Assembly (NCBI GenBank): GCA_039714315.1
Contig: JBDLJM010000019.1
Coordinates: 1-33,384, forward strand
Source: Bacteroidota bacterium
GTDB taxonomy: Bacteria > Bacteroidota > Bacteroidia > Flavobacteriales > JADGDT01
Length of the DNA: 33,384 nt
Direction of reading: 5' to 3'
Shown here: positions 32,369 through 33,384 of the stretch, piece after piece
Layout: every line of letters begins with the position of its first letter
How positions within the stretch are numbered: position 1 is the first letter of the stretch
Made by a program: the position numbers and the translations under genes
The notes under the pieces: generated by a model
Databases searched by the model: none
Told to the model about the DNA's origin: nothing
The model's input: the letters and a program-made list of their open reading frames with translations, nothing else

Positions 32369-32437
32369 AGTCTCAATCATTTAATTTAAAATGATTTAGT
32401 TTAATAAATTTAGTAAAAAAAAATAATTATTGAGACT
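32369..32437. repeat. Nested inverted repeats after the HNH gene
   Basis: AGTCTCAAT (32369-32377) and ATTGAGACT (32429-32437) are perfect complements 51 nt apart. Inside is a second inverted repeat, TCATTT (32377-32382) and AAATGA (32389-32394). It lies between the HNH stop and the small barrel gene; it may end HNH transcription. Confidence 0.5.
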
Positions 32438-32439
32438 TT

Positions 32440-32991
32440 TTAGTCAATTTTTACATGTCCCCAGTTTTCTCCACTGCGTATTCTATTTAATTGAGTGTGA
32501 GTAATTCCAAATTGTTTTGCAATTACTTTTAATCTTGTGTTAGGGTTTCTTTTAAGGTATTTTTTCAGACGAATAACTTCAGTCTCTGTTAGTTTAGCGT
32601 TTCTGATAATTCCCTTTCTGTTAATTTTGGCATAAGCCGGATTTTTTCTCTGATGAGCTTCCATCTCGCTTTTAGATGCCCATGCTAAATTTGTATGCTT
32701 ATTATTGGTTTTATCATAGTCAATATGAATTACAAATTTTTGGTCATCGCGCTTTGGTGGTAGAAATTGAAGAGCTACCAATTTGTGTATATACCTGGAA
32801 GTTTTTTTCATCTTATAGGTAATTCTTAATAAATCATATCCGGCAATTACGGTAGGATTCATCAACTTCCCATCAGCTACGTTTGTGTAACTAATAACGC
32901 GACCATAATTTGAAATTTTGTACCTCTCATTGAATTTTTCACCATCAATTTCCAGTACTTTCCATTCTTCATCTCTGAAACTTGCAATCAT
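32440..32991 (-). CDS. NUMOD4/HNH-domain protein with C-terminal helix-turn-helix
   Basis: 183 residues. The N-terminal NUMOD4 domain (about 7-45) has EEWKVLEIDGEKF and YKISNYGRVIS. The HNH nuclease domain (about 60-112) has RYIHKLVALQFLP with His69, then VIHIDYDKTNNKHTNLAWAS with His89 and the Asn residues of the HNH fold. The first Asn of the usual VNHID is Ile here. The C-terminal part (about 132-180) looks like a helix-turn-helix (LTETEVIRLKKYL, KVIAKQFGITHTQLNRIRSG). It resembles free-standing homing-type endonucleases; no intron, intein or phage gene adjoins it. Activity is uncertain. Confidence 0.82.
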   Translation of the reverse strand: MIASFRDEEWKVLEIDGEKFNERYKISNYGRVISYTNVADGKLMNPTVIAGYDLLRITYKMKKTSRYIHKLVALQFLPPKRDDQKFVIHIDYDKTNNKHTNLAWASKSEMEAHQRKNPAYAKINRKGIIRNAKLTETEVIRLKKYLKRNPNTRLKVIAKQFGITHTQLNRIRSGENWGHVKID

Positions 32992-33384
32992 TAGAATTGT
33001 CTTAAATGTTAATATTTGCTATGAGATAGGCATAATGTCGATTTAAGTAAGTGAATGGGAGTATAGACGTAAAAGTAAGAAAATTATTACTTATAAAAAA
33101 AGTGATTAGAAAGAAATTGAAATTTTATTATTAGTTATACCAATCACAAATCAAAATTACCGATATAAATATTTTCTATTTCCCTCTTTCTTCGTTGTAA
33201 AACAGTTCCGTAACTAAGGCTATGCAACGATTTTTCGCCTCGTTATAGGAAAATATAATTACTGACGAACAGTTGATTTTGGAGTTCGTGAATCGCTTCA
33301 CTTATTTCAATTTATTTATCAATCATTTTGAATCGTAATTGCTATAAAGGTAAAATGGCAGGTATTTATGAATCAGGAATAGGA
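32992..33384. other. 393-nt right end without a supported gene
   Basis: AT-rich non-coding sequence up to the window edge. A short inverted repeat (TCGTTG at 33192-33197, CAACGA at 33225-33230) frames a GC-richer segment that stands out. A 39-codon open frame on the minus strand (about 33308-33189) has no recognisable motif. It could be the remains of a mobile element or the beginning of a region beyond the window. Confidence 0.4.

Noticed and set aside
33189-33308. 39-codon minus-strand frame as a transposase remnant
   Set aside because: No DDE or other transposase motif can be recognised, and no terminal repeats were found.

Overview
The window is AT-rich chromosomal DNA from a member of the Bacteroidota, most probably class Flavobacteriia. 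Supporting signs are a SprE/PorW-type gliding and type IX secretion lipoprotein followed by a bactofilin and the ATP synthase genes, an atp cluster without atpD and atpC, many outer-membrane proteins with signal peptides ending in Ala-Gln, near absence of Shine-Dalgarno sequences, and several promoters fitting the Bacteroidetes pattern TTTG-N17-23-TAnnTTTG. No rRNA, tRNA, CRISPR array, intact insertion sequence or prophage was found. The species cannot be named from this sequence.

Left part (1-13.0 kb): an OmpA-like lipoprotein, a methylmalonyl-CoA epimerase, an outer-membrane protein and a divergent TruA-type pseudouridine synthase. A minus-strand operon follows, encoding an HD phosphohydrolase, a TonB-dependent receptor and a membrane-anchored TPR/class III adenylate cyclase. 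Then come a bifunctional nuclease-family protein with a concentrative nucleoside transporter, and the electron-transfer flavoprotein genes etfB-etfA with a clear terminator.

Middle part (13.3-20.3 kb): an AraC-family regulator faces L-rhamnose isomerase (rhaA) across a region that looks like an AraC-type operator and promoter. After rhaA lie a perfect 8 x 7-bp tandem repeat and a hairpin. Next are a one-TM protein of unknown function, an RluA-family pseudouridine synthase whose promoter touches its start codon, a strong terminator, and an overlapping M23 peptidase/GH3-family pair.

Right part (20.3-33.4 kb): sprE/porW, bactofilin and an AtpZ-like gene end at an intrinsic terminator. A four-TM protein and atpB-E-F-H-A-G follow. 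The intergenic gaps around atpE and between atpA and atpG hold several hairpins. The atpG terminator is followed by a long structured element (about 29700-29878) that folds with G-U wobble pairs in the plus strand, which suggests RNA. The remainder holds small outer-membrane barrel proteins, an isolated biotin carrier protein and a NUMOD4/HNH protein. The last 390 bases contain no supported gene.

Most of the window is core-type housekeeping content. The most unusual points are the structured element after atpG with a possible degenerate relative at about 1.2-1.3 kb, the HD/TonB receptor/adenylate cyclase operon, the araC-rhaA control region, and the hairpins within the atp operon. No database search was possible, so family assignments rest on motif recognition.
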